Source: UBA8514 sp050251415 (GTDB lineage Bacteria > Bacillota > Clostridia > Lachnospirales > Anaerotignaceae). From it: a stretch of 29,101 nt of DNA. Shown piece by piece: positions 21,576 through 29,101 of this stretch. Numbering within the stretch: the first letter of the stretch is position 1; every line of letters starts with the position of its first letter. Where the stretch lies: NCBI GenBank assembly GCA_050251415.1, contig JBFWMT010000031.1, positions 1 to 29,101 on the forward strand, in the 5' to 3' direction. Below the pieces are notes generated by a model. It worked only from the letters and a program-made list of their open reading frames with translations, ran no database searches and had not been told where the DNA came from. Made by a program: the position numbers and the translations under genes.

Positions 21576-23600
21576 ATGAAAAAACACGTAAAACTTACTA
21601 TTGCCATTTTGGCAACGATAATGGCTATTAATTTAACCGCATGTTCGTCAAAAACAGAAACTTCAACAGCCGCTTCAGCAAGCACCACAGCACAAACTGA
21701 TACGTCTTCATCACAGTATTTTGATGAAGATGATTTAGATGACTCTTACGACAGTTCTTCGGCAAATAAAATAACTCTAAACGGAGATAGTATTACAGGC
21801 ACAGGAATAAGCATTGACGGCACCACCGCAACCATTACAAATGCTGGTGTATACGAAATTTCAGGCACACTTACAGATGGACAGATTATTGTAAATTCCG
21901 CCGCAAAAGGTACGGTTCGCATTGTACTTAATAATGCTAATATTTCTTGCTCCACAAGTGCACCAATTTTTGTACAACAGTCTGATAAAACAATAATCAC
22001 ACTGCCAGATGGCACAAGTAGCACCCTTTCTGATGGAGAAGTCTATGCTTTAAATTCAAATGACGAACCAACAGCCTGTCTTTTCAGCAAAGACGACCTT
22101 GTTATAAACGGAACCGGTGCACTTACAGTAAATGCCACATATAACGATGGTATAACTGGCAAAGATGATTTAAAAATTGCACAGTCAACTATCAACATTA
22201 CATCTGCCGATGATGGAATTGTTGGCAAAGACCTCCTGGCTCTCACATCGGCAACCATAACAGTGTCCGCACAGGGAGATGGATTAAAGTCTTCAAATGA
22301 TACTGATTCAGACAGCGGCATAATTTATGTAGAGAGTGGTACTTACAATATTACATCAAGCACTGATGGCTTACAGGCCGTTTCTCTTTTGGACATTGAT
22401 GGTGGTGACTTCACCATAGTGACTGGCGGCGGCAGTGCAAATTCAAGTACCAAAACCGATGGCAGTTGGGGTAATTGGGGCGGTGGCAAAGGCGAAAAAC
22501 CCAGTTCCTCCACCAATGTAACAAATCTGCAAGCTTCAACAGTAGTAGATTCAACCTCAACAGAAACAGAGGAATCCAGTGCCAAGGGTATAAAAGCAAC
22601 AACAAATATAAATATAAGTGGCGGTACATTCAATATAGATTCCTCTGATGACTCAATTCATTCAAATGGGGCAGTTTCCATAGCAGATGGAACGTTTAAT
22701 ATTTCCTCAGGGGATGACGGTATTCATGCAGACAGTGATGTAACAATTGATGGTGGCTCAATTGCAATTGAAAAAAGCTACGAGGGAATTGAAGGCTCTA
22801 ATATAACCATAAACGCAGGTGATATAGGCCTTACAGCATCTGATGATGGTATAAATGTAGCGGGAGGAAACGATGGCTCGTCAACTAACGGGAGAGTTGG
22901 ACAAAATAGCTTTTCCGATTCTTCGTCAAACACTCTTACAATAACCAGTGGTAATATTTTAGTAAATGCTTCCGGTGATGGAATTGACGTAAATGGTACT
23001 GCTAAAATGACAGGCGGTTATGTAATTGTAAATGGCCCAACAAATAATGGCAACGGTGCTTTAGACTATGATGGCACCTTTGATGTAACAGGCGGAACTC
23101 TTTGTGCTTTTGGTAGCACAGGCATGGCAATGTCACCAAGCAGTACATCTTCAGTTTTAAGCTTCTCAATGACTTTTGATGAAACTAAATCCGCAGGCAC
23201 AACTGTTTCGGTAAATAATTCTTCAGATGACGAAGTGATTTCATTTACTTCCAACAGTGACTTCCAAAATGTTGTAATAACTTGCCCAGACTTCAAAGTA
23301 GATTCAGAATATACAATACTTGCTGATGGTGAAGCAACCTTTACTTTCACACCAACAGATACAGTAACCCATGTCACAAAAGACGGTATCACAACAGGCG
23401 GTGGTGGTATGCCAGCCGGTGGTGGAAGAGGCCAAAATGGCACTGCTCCATCAGGTGAAGCCCCATCAGGTGAAATGCCAGCGGGTGAAGCTCCAACGGG
23501 AGAACGTCCACAAGGAGAACGTCCTTCTGGTGAACGTCCACAAGGTGGTCCTGGCAAAGAAATGCCAACAGATATTACTTCATCTGAAACAACAAATTAA
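21576..23600 (+). CDS. Cthe_2159-type carbohydrate-binding beta-helix lipoprotein
   Basis: A 674-aa surface lipoprotein. The start is ATG 21576 (MKKHVKLTIAILATIMAINL) behind AAAGGAG; the frame's earlier start at 21555 overlaps the ribosome site. The lipobox is NLTAC, with Cys 23 as anchor, then a Ser/Thr-rich tether. Residues 60-560 are a right-handed beta-helix with repeating turns of the type SxDDGI: DDGIVGKD, GDGLKSS, TDGLQAV, DDSIHSNG, DDGIHADS, YEGIEGS, DDGINVAG, GDGIDVNG. Acidic turns like these bind calcium in Cthe_2159, a cellulose- and pectin-binding protein of Clostridium thermocellum. The last 50 residues are a Gly-rich linker plus PxGE repeats. It closes the VTC-DUF4956 operon, 37 bases after the DUF4956 gene. 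Confidence 0.88.
   Translation: MKKHVKLTIAILATIMAINLTACSSKTETSTAASASTTAQTDTSSSQYFDEDDLDDSYDSSSANKITLNGDSITGTGISIDGTTATITNAGVYEISGTLTDGQIIVNSAAKGTVRIVLNNANISCSTSAPIFVQQSDKTIITLPDGTSSTLSDGEVYALNSNDEPTACLFSKDDLVINGTGALTVNATYNDGITGKDDLKIAQSTINITSADDGIVGKDLLALTSATITVSAQGDGLKSSNDTDSDSGIIYVESGTYNITSSTDGLQAVSLLDIDGGDFTIVTGGGSANSSTKTDGSWGNWGGGKGEKPSSSTNVTNLQASTVVDSTSTETEESSAKGIKATTNINISGGTFNIDSSDDSIHSNGAVSIADGTFNISSGDDGIHADSDVTIDGGSIAIEKSYEGIEGSNITINAGDIGLTASDDGINVAGGNDGSSTNGRVGQNSFSDSSSNTLTITSGNILVNASGDGIDVNGTAKMTGGYVIVNGPTNNGNGALDYDGTFDVTGGTLCAFGSTGMAMSPSSTSSVLSFSMTFDETKSAGTTVSVNNSSDDEVISFTSNSDFQNVVITCPDFKVDSEYTILADGEATFTFTPTDTVTHVTKDGITTGGGGMPAGGGRGQNGTAPSGEAPSGEMPAGEAPTGERPQGERPSGERPQGGPGKEMPTDITSSETTN
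23445..23549 (+). repeat. Seven tandem 5-residue repeats (xPxGE) in the surface protein tail
   Basis: Codons 624-658 encode APSGE, APSGE, MPAGE, APTGE, RPQGE, RPSGE and RPQGG in a row. At DNA level the 15-base unit is recognisable but diverged. The reading is a flexible, alternately charged cell-surface tail. Confidence 0.9.
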
Positions 23601-23609
23601 ATACAAATT

Positions 23610-23645
23610 AAAGGGTGAGATTGAAAGTAAGTCTCACCCTTTTTA
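23610..23645 (+). terminator. Terminator of the VTC-DUF4956-beta-helix operon
   Basis: An 11-bp perfect stem (23610-23620 with 23632-23642; AAAGGGTGAGA/TCTCACCCTTT) ends in a run of T. It begins 9 bases after the stop codon. Confidence 0.9.
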
Positions 23646-23660
23646 TTATAAAAATATAAC

Positions 23661-23704
23661 TCAAAAACCCCACTAATGAAAACCTTAAATTCATCAGTGG
23701 GGTT
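23661..23704 (-). terminator. Terminator of clpX
   Basis: AACCCCACT (23666-23674) pairs with AGTGGGGTT (23696-23704), continued after one mismatch by ATGAA/TTCAT. On the minus strand it ends in GTTTTT. It stands back to back with the terminator of the convergent operon. Confidence 0.88.
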
Positions 23705-23709
23705 ATATC

Positions 23710-24990
23710 TTATGAAACCTTCTTCTTCTTTTTCTTTTCTCTTTTCAACGGTTGTCTGTTTTCGTTAATCACATAAACAGGGTCGCTGTTTCCTTTTACG
23801 CATTCGGCAGTGATTATACATTTTTCAACTGTTTTATCGCTAGGTATTTCATACATAATCTGGTTAATAAATCCCTCAACTATTGCACGAAGACCTCTTG
23901 CGCCCGTACCTCTCTCAATAGCAAGCTTTGCAATCTCTACAAAAGCTTCCTTTTCAAACTCAAGCAATACATTGTCAAGTTCAAAAAGATATTCATACTG
24001 CCTGGTAATGGCATTTTTAGGTTCTGTAAGTATCTGAACAAGTTCGCTTTCAGATAAATCATTAAGGCTTACAACAACCGGCAATCTGCCAACAAACTCG
24101 GCAATAAGTCCATACTTAATTAAATCCTGTGGCTGAAGACTTTTTAACAGTTCGTCAAAGTTTCTTTCTTTTTTACTTTGAACCTTTGCGCCAAAACCGA
24201 TAACCTTCTCACCCATACGATTTTCTATAATCTTTTCAATACCGCCAAAAGCTCCTCCGCAAATAAATAAAATATTTGTAGTGTCAATCTGAATAAGCTC
24301 CTGATGTGGGTGCTTCCTGCCTCCTTGTGGAGGAACAGATGCAACAGTACCCTCGAGTATCTTCAAAAGTGCTTGCTGAACTCCCTCTCCACTAACATCA
24401 CGTGTAATGGATGGATTTTCACTCTTTTTAGTAATTTTGTCAATTTCATCAATGTAAACAATGCCTCGCTCGGCTCTTTCAATGTCATAATCTGCAGCTT
24501 GAATCAGCTTAAGCAGAATATTTTCAACATCTTCGCCAACATATCCAGCTTCTGTAAGTGTAGTAGCGTCAGCAATAGCAAAAGGTACATTTAAAAGCTT
24601 AGCAAGTGTTTGCGCAAGCAAAGTTTTACCAACACCAGTAGGTCCAACAATTAGTATGTTACTTTTCTGAAGTTCAACATCATCTGGCTTTTTGGCAATG
24701 GAAATTCTTTTATAGTGGTTGTAAACCGCCACAGAAAGAACTTTTTTTGCATTATCCTGACCAATAACATATTCGTCAAGAATAGCTTTAATCTCCTTTG
24801 GTTTAGGTAACTCAGAACTACCTGCAAAAACTTCATCTTCAAATTCTTCCATAATAATGTCAGAGCAAAGTTCAATACATTCATCGCAAATATAAACATC
24901 TGGGCCAGCTATAAGCTTTTTAACCTGTTCCTGGGGCTTACCGCAAAAAGAGCATCTAAGCTGTTTTTTTTCTTCTGTTTTTGAAGCCAT
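23710..24990 (-). CDS. clpX: ATP-dependent Clp protease ATP-binding subunit ClpX
   Basis: The AAA+ unfoldase that feeds ClpP; 426 aa, full length. The N-terminal zinc-binding domain has C13, C16, C35 and C38 (RCSFCGK, ICDEC). Walker A is GPTGVGKTLLAQ, Walker B and nearby IVYIDEIDKI, sensor/loop region SVPPQGGRKHPHQE (pore-2 loop), and the ClpP-docking IGF loop is VIGFG. Sensor 2 lies in RGTGARGLRAIVE. The C-terminus is a run of lysines (KREKKKKKK), which is unusually basic. The start has AAGGAG 8 bases upstream. It is 21 bases after clpP. Confidence 0.98.
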   Translation of the reverse strand: MASKTEEKKQLRCSFCGKPQEQVKKLIAGPDVYICDECIELCSDIIMEEFEDEVFAGSSELPKPKEIKAILDEYVIGQDNAKKVLSVAVYNHYKRISIAKKPDDVELQKSNILIVGPTGVGKTLLAQTLAKLLNVPFAIADATTLTEAGYVGEDVENILLKLIQAADYDIERAERGIVYIDEIDKITKKSENPSITRDVSGEGVQQALLKILEGTVASVPPQGGRKHPHQELIQIDTTNILFICGGAFGGIEKIIENRMGEKVIGFGAKVQSKKERNFDELLKSLQPQDLIKYGLIAEFVGRLPVVVSLNDLSESELVQILTEPKNAITRQYEYLFELDNVLLEFEKEAFVEIAKLAIERGTGARGLRAIVEGFINQIMYEIPSDKTVEKCIITAECVKGNSDPVYVINENRQPLKREKKKKKKVS

Positions 24991-25011
24991 AACTTCATCT
25001 CCTTACAGGCA

Positions 25012-25596
25012 TCATACTGGCTTTGAAATAACTTCGTCAATAAGACCATATTCCTTAGCCTCAAGTGCCGACATGTAATTGTCACGCTCTGTATCTCTTT
25101 CAATTTCATCATAACTCTTACCAGTGTTGTTTGCAAGAATTTGATTTAATTTCTTTTTAGTTTTTAAAATATTTTCCGCTACTATTCTAATTTCAGTTGC
25201 CTGACCTCTTGCACCACCAGAAGGCTGGTGAATCATGATTTCAGCATTAGGAAGTGCAAAACGCTTGCCTTTCTGCCCTCCTGAAAGCAAAAAAGCTCCC
25301 ATGCTTGCCGCCATACCAATACAAATTGTAGATACATCTGGTTTAATGTACTGCATTGTGTCATAAATTGCCATTCCGGCTGTAACCGAACCTCCAGGGC
25401 TATTTATGTAAAGATTGATATCTTTATCAGGGTCTTCTGCCGCAAGAAACAGTAACTGGGCTACAATAAGGCTCGCTGTAACATCACTAACTTCTTCACC
25501 AAGAAAAATAATTCTATCTTTTAAAAGTCTGGAATATATGTCGTAGGAGCGTTCTCCTCGGCTTGACTGTTCAATAACATAAGGTACTAAACTCAT
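25012..25596 (-). CDS. clpP: ATP-dependent Clp protease proteolytic subunit ClpP
   Basis: The serine protease of the Clp machine; 194 aa, normal length. The catalytic triad is S98 (GMAASMGAFLLSGG), H123 (MIHQPSGG) and D172 (ERDNYM). The N-terminal segment MSLVPYVIEQSSRGERSYDI is typical, including the short propeptide region. It lies between tig and clpX, and all three are spaced for one transcript. No CtsR or HrcA (CIRCE) operator was seen upstream. Confidence 0.98.
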   Translation of the reverse strand: MSLVPYVIEQSSRGERSYDIYSRLLKDRIIFLGEEVSDVTASLIVAQLLFLAAEDPDKDINLYINSPGGSVTAGMAIYDTMQYIKPDVSTICIGMAASMGAFLLSGGQKGKRFALPNAEIMIHQPSGGARGQATEIRIVAENILKTKKKLNQILANNTGKSYDEIERDTERDNYMSALEAKEYGLIDEVISKPV

Positions 25597-25630
25597 AAAA
25601 CAAACCTCCTATATACTTTATACTTGTAAA

Positions 25631-26935
25631 TTATTCTGCACTCTTAGCTTCAACAATAACTGCTGTTTCTTCAATAACCTTAAGTGCTTTCTGCACTGCT
25701 AAATCTTCAGCGATAGCTTTTTTGTCTTCATCTCTGAATATTTCCAGCATTTTTTCTGCCGCAATGCCATAACCTTCGCCAATTTTAGTAATCTGCTCGT
25801 TTAACTCCTCATCAGTTGCAACGATGCCTTCTTCTTTTGCAATCTGCTCAAGCATAAGTCTTGCTCTAACACTCTTAGCTGCAGATTCTCTGAAAGTTTC
25901 TCTAAGACCTTCTGGGGTAGTACCAAGATACTGGCAGTATACTTCAACAGATAGACCTTGTTTTGAAACATTGTTAGAGAAATCTTGCATCATCTGGTCA
26001 ATTTTGTTTTCGTACATAACTTCAGGTACATCCATAACTGCATTTGCAACAGCCATGTCAAGTAACTGGTCACCTTGAATTTGCTTTGCATTCGCTTCAG
26101 CAGTCTCTTTAAGTTTATCCACAATACTAGCTTTGTATTCAGCTAATGTTTCAAATTCAGAAACATCCTGTGCAAACTCGTCGTTAAGTTCAGGAAGTTC
26201 GTTAACGCTTATACCTTTAATCTCTACTGCAAAAACAGCCTCTTTACCTTTAAGTTCTTCTGCATGGTATTCAGCAGGGAAAGTAACACTAACATCAAAT
26301 TTGTCGCCAATGGAATGTCCAACAATCTGGTCTTCAAAAGTATCAATAAATGAGTGTGAACCTAAAGTAAGGTCATAGCTGTCTGCTGTGCCGCCTTCAA
26401 AAGCAATGCCATCAACAGTACCTGCATAGCTTAAGTTAACAATATCGCCCATCTGTGCTGCTCTGTCTTCAATTGTCTGCATTCTGGAGTTCTTCTCCTG
26501 AACCTTTTTAAGTTCTGCTTCAATTGTTTCATCAGTAATTGTAGTATCAGCCTTCTCAACCTCAAGCCCTTTGTACATACCAAGCTTTACACTTGGTTTA
26601 ACAGTAACTTCAACTTCAAAAGTTACGCCCGTAGCTTTGTCAATAACAGGTGCGTCAATTTCAGGTCTTGAAACAGTGTCAAGTTCAAGTTCTTTTACAG
26701 CTATATCGTACTCTGTATTAAGTATGAAATTTACTGCATCATCATAAAAAATTTGTGACCCAAACTGGCTTTCAATTAGTTTTCTTGGAGCTTTACCCTT
26801 TCTAAACCCTGGAAGTGAAAGGTGGTTTTTGTTTTTGTTATAAGCATGCTTCATGCCCTCTTCAAGCTTTTCAGCACCTACCTGAAATGAGAATTTTACC
26901 ACGTTATTTTCTTTGCTTATTACCTGTGCATTCAT
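25631..26935 (-). CDS. tig: Trigger factor
   Basis: A ribosome-bound chaperone and prolyl isomerase, 434 aa. The ribosome-binding signature is GFRKGKAPRKLIESQFG near residues 43-59. The FKBP-type isomerase domain spans about 155-245 (GDIVNLSYAGTVDG, then SHSFIDTFEDQIVGHSIGD). The C-terminal chaperone arms follow (about 260-425), with an acidic end. A good AAGGAGG stands before ATG 26935. The leader of about 170 bases contains a small hairpin (AGAGG/CCTCT near 27010-27026). It heads the tig-clpP-clpX series. Confidence 0.98.
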   Translation of the reverse strand: MNAQVISKENNVVKFSFQVGAEKLEEGMKHAYNKNKNHLSLPGFRKGKAPRKLIESQFGSQIFYDDAVNFILNTEYDIAVKELELDTVSRPEIDAPVIDKATGVTFEVEVTVKPSVKLGMYKGLEVEKADTTITDETIEAELKKVQEKNSRMQTIEDRAAQMGDIVNLSYAGTVDGIAFEGGTADSYDLTLGSHSFIDTFEDQIVGHSIGDKFDVSVTFPAEYHAEELKGKEAVFAVEIKGISVNELPELNDEFAQDVSEFETLAEYKASIVDKLKETAEANAKQIQGDQLLDMAVANAVMDVPEVMYENKIDQMMQDFSNNVSKQGLSVEVYCQYLGTTPEGLRETFRESAAKSVRARLMLEQIAKEEGIVATDEELNEQITKIGEGYGIAAEKMLEIFRDEDKKAIAEDLAVQKALKVIEETAVIVEAKSAE

Positions 26936-27107
26936 CCTTGAAATTCCTCCTTAGAATACTATAGAATACAATTTTTTCTATAATTAGTTTCAATCTATGT
27001 CTGTCTTTTAGAGGTACATTGCCTCTTTTCCAATAAAACTTGTGACCGCATAGCTAAAGGATATTATATCATATACGCTTTATAAAATCCAGAAAAAAAA
27101 CTGACAT

Positions 27108-27389
27108 TTATAAGATTTCTATCACAACATCTTCCACTACCGCATCTGTGTTATGTTCTATAAAGTTAATAACATTGTCTATAATACTGTTTGCGTGGCT
27201 AACTTCATTTGTAACACAAGCAAAACCTATTGCAATATCTTTGTGAACATCCTGCATTTCAATCTCTGCCACGGATACATTGAATTTGTGCTTTGTTTTC
27301 TCAACGATGCTTCTTACAACCATTCTTTTGTCTTTAAGAGATAATACCCATTCTGCCCTAAGATATACTTTGCAGGTTCCAACTATCAT
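27108..27389 (-). CDS. DUF503 family protein (YlxP-like)
   Basis: A 93-aa small alpha/beta protein. The family is clear from MIVGTCKVYLRAEWVLSLKD, the KDKRMVVRSI block and the VSVAEIEMQDVHKDIAIGFA strand-loop-strand. In Bacillus the homologue YlxP lies in the nusA-infB-rbfA region and is thought to act with ribosome maturation, but no firm role is known. Here it is apart from that cluster, directly upstream of tig. Its start ATG 27389 has GGGTGA upstream. Confidence 0.9.
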   Translation of the reverse strand: MIVGTCKVYLRAEWVLSLKDKRMVVRSIVEKTKHKFNVSVAEIEMQDVHKDIAIGFACVTNEVSHANSIIDNVINFIEHNTDAVVEDVVIEIL

Positions 27390-27636
27390 GAAATCACCCT
27401 AACAATATTTTATATTTGAAGCGAAATTTATTTGAGTTTTTTGAAATATAAACAATACCTATTGTACATGCTTTTTATTAGCATATTAAGTAACATATTC
27501 TTTTTCTTGAAATTTATGTGTGCCTAAAATAAATTAGTTATTAAAATCATAATATGTTCACAAAAAGTGGCCGATTACATCAAACCGCATATCAAATAAA
27601 TTTTTCTAATACAAATTCACGGGCTTGTTATTTTGG
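27390..27636. other. AT-rich divergent intergenic region, no gene seen
   Basis: About 250 bases with no ORF of note on either strand, no hairpin with a strong stem and no recognisable riboswitch. It separates the tig/clp transcript from the isolated gene at 27707 and should hold the DUF503 promoter, though no clear match was found. Confidence 0.6.
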
Positions 27637-27665
27637 AACACAAGATTGTGAGCTTTCATAAAATA
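27637..27665 (+). promoter_or_regulatory. Sigma-K-like (mother-cell) promoter
   Basis: AACA (27637-27640), exactly 16 bases, then CATAAAATA (27657-27665). This fits the Bacillus sigma-K consensus mACm-N16-CATAnnnTA at every fixed position. It lies about 40 bases before the start codon of the gene at 27707, the distance expected. Short AT-rich motifs arise by chance, so the match needs testing. Confidence 0.45.
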
Positions 27666-27706
27666 GTAATATAGCACGATTAATATACTTATAAGGAGGT
27701 GTTTGA

Positions 27707-28285
27707 ATGAATTATTTGGTCTTCAACACAACAAGCAAACCACTGAATGTTACTTTAACAGACGGAAGTAGTAATGTTACCATTGTAAACGATGCAATAG
27801 AATCAATAGACATTGTTCATGCTGAAATTCACGAAGGCATGCATTATACAGCAAATCATTTTTATCCAGCTGTTGCCAACAACGCATATGTATATATGCA
27901 TATAAGAACAGGGTCAACAAAATATTCACACCTTACAATGGTAGTACAAGCTGAGGCAAAAAGCTATGTTACCTTCTATGCAGACTCTACTTATACCACT
28001 AACGGCACATCTGTTACTGCTTTTAATAACAATCTACCATCAATAAATACCACGGCATCGAGTATATATTATGCCCCAACCGAAGTCGTCGTAGGAACGC
28101 TTATATATGAGGATTTTGTTCCAGCTGGTTCTGGTTCAAAATCAATAAGTGCCACTAATGTGTCCAGAAATGAATGGATATTAGATTTGGATACCGATTA
28201 TTTACTAAGGGTGCAAAACGTTGGAGGTAGCTCTGTAACTTCGGATACAACTATAACTTTCGTATATTACGAAGTGTCAGTATAA
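27707..28285 (+). CDS. Beta-rich protein, 192 aa, resembling phage virion/decoration proteins
   Basis: The start is ATG 27707 with a near-perfect AAGGAGGTG (27693-27701). No signal peptide or membrane segment is seen. The product is rich in Ser/Thr/Asn/Tyr/Val and looks like a beta-sandwich. The order of its motifs (IHEGMHYTANHFYP, AYVYMHIRTGSTKYSHLTMV, VTAFNNNLPSINTTASSIYY, then EWILDLDTDYLLRVQNVGGS) resembles small structural proteins found in phages of Firmicutes, a similarity I recognise but cannot verify. No other phage gene is nearby. The sigma-K-like promoter raises the alternative of a spore coat or exosporium protein. It is a single-gene unit next to the tRNA cluster, a common place for acquired genes. 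Confidence 0.7.
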   Translation: MNYLVFNTTSKPLNVTLTDGSSNVTIVNDAIESIDIVHAEIHEGMHYTANHFYPAVANNAYVYMHIRTGSTKYSHLTMVVQAEAKSYVTFYADSTYTTNGTSVTAFNNNLPSINTTASSIYYAPTEVVVGTLIYEDFVPAGSGSKSISATNVSRNEWILDLDTDYLLRVQNVGGSSVTSDTTITFVYYEVSV

Positions 28286-28363
28286 TTTAAAATAACTTTT
28301 GCTTTTGCAACGTAAATCATTTAGCATAATATAATAAAGAAATATCCTGCTTGGTATATAGGT

Positions 28364-28406
28364 TTTATTGAATTAAAAAGATTGACAAGCTTTTTAATTC
28401 AATAAA
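28364..28406. repeat. 17-bp perfect AT-rich inverted repeat
   Basis: The arms at 28364-28380 and 28390-28406 pair perfectly around a 9-base loop. It stands 79 bases past the stop of the gene at 27707. Neither side has a proper U-tract, although the right arm itself contains TTTTT. It may end that gene's transcript or stabilise its 3' end. Confidence 0.6.
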
Positions 28407-28450
28407 GAAAAAACACACAAACAGGCCAATCAAGCCTATTTGTGTGTTTT
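28407..28450 (-). terminator. Terminator of the tRNA operon
   Basis: A long stem (28410-28421 with 28439-28450, continued after one mismatch by AGGC/GCCT) has a 7-base loop. On the minus strand it is followed by TTTTTTCTTT. It begins 8 bases past the tRNA-Gly 3' end. Confidence 0.9.
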
Positions 28451-28457
28451 ATTTTAA

Positions 28458-28529
28458 AGCGCGAAACGAGATTCGAACTCGCGGCCCTCGCCTTGGCAAG
28501 GCGATGCTCTACCACTGAGCCATTCGCGC
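28458..28529 (-). tRNA. tRNA-Gly (GCC)
   Basis: 72 nt cloverleaf: acceptor GCGCGAA/TTCGCGC, a T-loop GTTCGAATC, and the 7-base anticodon loop TTGCCAA giving GCC. The discriminator is U, as usual for bacterial tRNA-Gly. CCA is not encoded. Confidence 0.96.
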
Positions 28530-28546
28530 CCACTACTTTTAAAATA

Positions 28547-28622
<76 letters not shown>

Positions 28623-28660
28623 AAAATTTAAATCAGCACCTTCACTTTAAAAGTAAAGCG

Positions 28661-28744
28661 TGCCCGAGACCGGAATCGAACCGGTACGGGTTTAACCCCG
28701 CAGGATTTTAAGTCCTGTGCGTCTGCCAGTTCCGCCACTCGGGC
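28661..28744 (-). tRNA. tRNA-Leu (UAA)
   Basis: 84 nt with the long variable arm of a class II tRNA. Acceptor GCCCGAG/CTCGGGC, discriminator A, anticodon loop CTTAAAA giving TAA. CCA is not encoded. Confidence 0.96.
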
Positions 28745-28749
28745 ATGGC

Positions 28750-28771
28750 AACCTAAATTAATATTTAGGTT
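28750..28771 (-). repeat. Hairpin between tRNA-Tyr and tRNA-Leu
   Basis: AACCTAAAT and ATTTAGGTT form a perfect 9-bp AT-rich stem with a TAAT loop, filling the spacer between the two tRNAs. It may guide processing of the precursor. Confidence 0.6.
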
Positions 28772-28778
28772 AAAGCAA

Positions 28779-28861
28779 TGGATGGGGAAGGATTCGAACC
28801 TTCGAAGCAAATATGCAGCGGATTTACAGTCCGGCCCCTTTGGCCACTCGGGAACCCATCC
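28779..28861 (-). tRNA. tRNA-Tyr (GTA)
   Basis: 83 nt class II tRNA. Acceptor GGATGGG/CCCATCC, discriminator A, anticodon loop CTGTAAA giving GTA, with a long variable arm. CCA is not encoded. It is the first gene of the tRNA operon. Confidence 0.95.
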
Positions 28862-28894
28862 ATATATGTGCCAACTTTTCAAGCGGCGATATAT

Positions 28895-28923
28895 ACTATA
28901 TCACACAATTCATCAAAAGTCAA
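28895..28923 (-). promoter_or_regulatory. Promoter of the tRNA operon
   Basis: On the minus strand: TTGACT (28918-28923), exactly 17 bases, TATAGT (28895-28900). This near-consensus promoter lies about 30 bases before tRNA-Tyr and 75 bases past the 16S 3' end. So the tRNAs can be transcribed without the rRNA. The same strand carries GTGTGATA overlapping the -10. Confidence 0.8.
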
Positions 28924-28993
28924 CAACTTTTTTATTTTTTTTACAAAGTTAAACTCTGAAAAATGAATAACGTTTTATTAAACCTAGTCTCCA

Positions 28994-29101
<108 letters not shown>

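Noticed and set aside
23066..23557. Pro/Ser-rich 163-codon minus-strand frame
   Set aside because: It is a shadow of the repetitive PxGE and Gly-rich tail of the beta-helix lipoprotein gene; repeats keep the opposite frame open.
26936..27107. CtsR or HrcA (CIRCE) operator before tig/clpP/clpX
   Set aside because: Neither the tandem GGTCAAA heptads nor the TTAGCACTC/GAGTGCTAA inverted repeat is present; only a short AGAGG/CCTCT hairpin is seen.

Overview
The window looks like about 29 kb of chromosome from a low-GC, endospore-forming member of the Clostridia, probably close to the Lachnospirales. The grounds are AT-rich intergenic DNA, strong AGGAGG-type ribosome sites, an alpha/beta small acid-soluble spore protein, a GerW/YtfJ sporulation protein, and several Firmicutes gene orders (tig-clpP-clpX; acpS-nnr-lipoprotein-alr-ndoA; DUF2953-gerW). 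Most of the window is ordinary core chromosome. There is no insertion sequence, integrase or CRISPR array.

Layout. 1-1.6 kb: the tail of a possible solute-binding protein, a 54-residue membrane peptide, and ychF. 1.6-5.3 kb (minus): one apparent operon of a small unknown protein, DUF1461 and DUF2953 membrane proteins, GerW and, last, a CARF-nuclease of the Card1/Can2 (DUF1887) type that has no CRISPR locus nearby. 5.4-6.25 kb (minus): two half-size TSUP (TauE/SafE) genes plus a 56-residue protein. 6.3-8.7 kb (plus): a B12-binding radical SAM protein and endonuclease III. 8.8-14.4 kb (minus): the spore protein, then lysO split in two, acpS, nnr, a lipoprotein, alr and the toxin ndoA, whose usual antitoxin gene is absent. 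14.5-19.9 kb (minus): a secreted unknown, a nitroreductase, threonine aldolase, an ABC-F ATPase and a lipoprotein. 20.1-23.6 kb (plus): a three-gene operon of a VTC/polyphosphate-polymerase-like protein, a DUF4956 membrane protein and a large Cthe_2159-type beta-helix lipoprotein. 23.7-27.4 kb (minus): clpX, clpP, tig and DUF503. 27.7-28.3 kb (plus): an isolated gene for a beta-rich protein that resembles phage virion proteins and sits behind a sigma-K-like promoter. 28.4-29.1 kb (minus): the tRNA genes Tyr-Leu-Phe-Gly with their own promoter and terminator, just downstream of a 16S rRNA 3' end.

The genes most worth following are the orphan CARF nuclease in a sporulation-type operon, the VTC/DUF4956/beta-helix surface operon, the antitoxin-less ndoA flanked by GTGTGAT repeats, the phage-like protein with a mother-cell-type promoter, and the 16S gene that is followed by tRNAs rather than 23S. 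Family names come from recognising motifs by eye; no database search was run.
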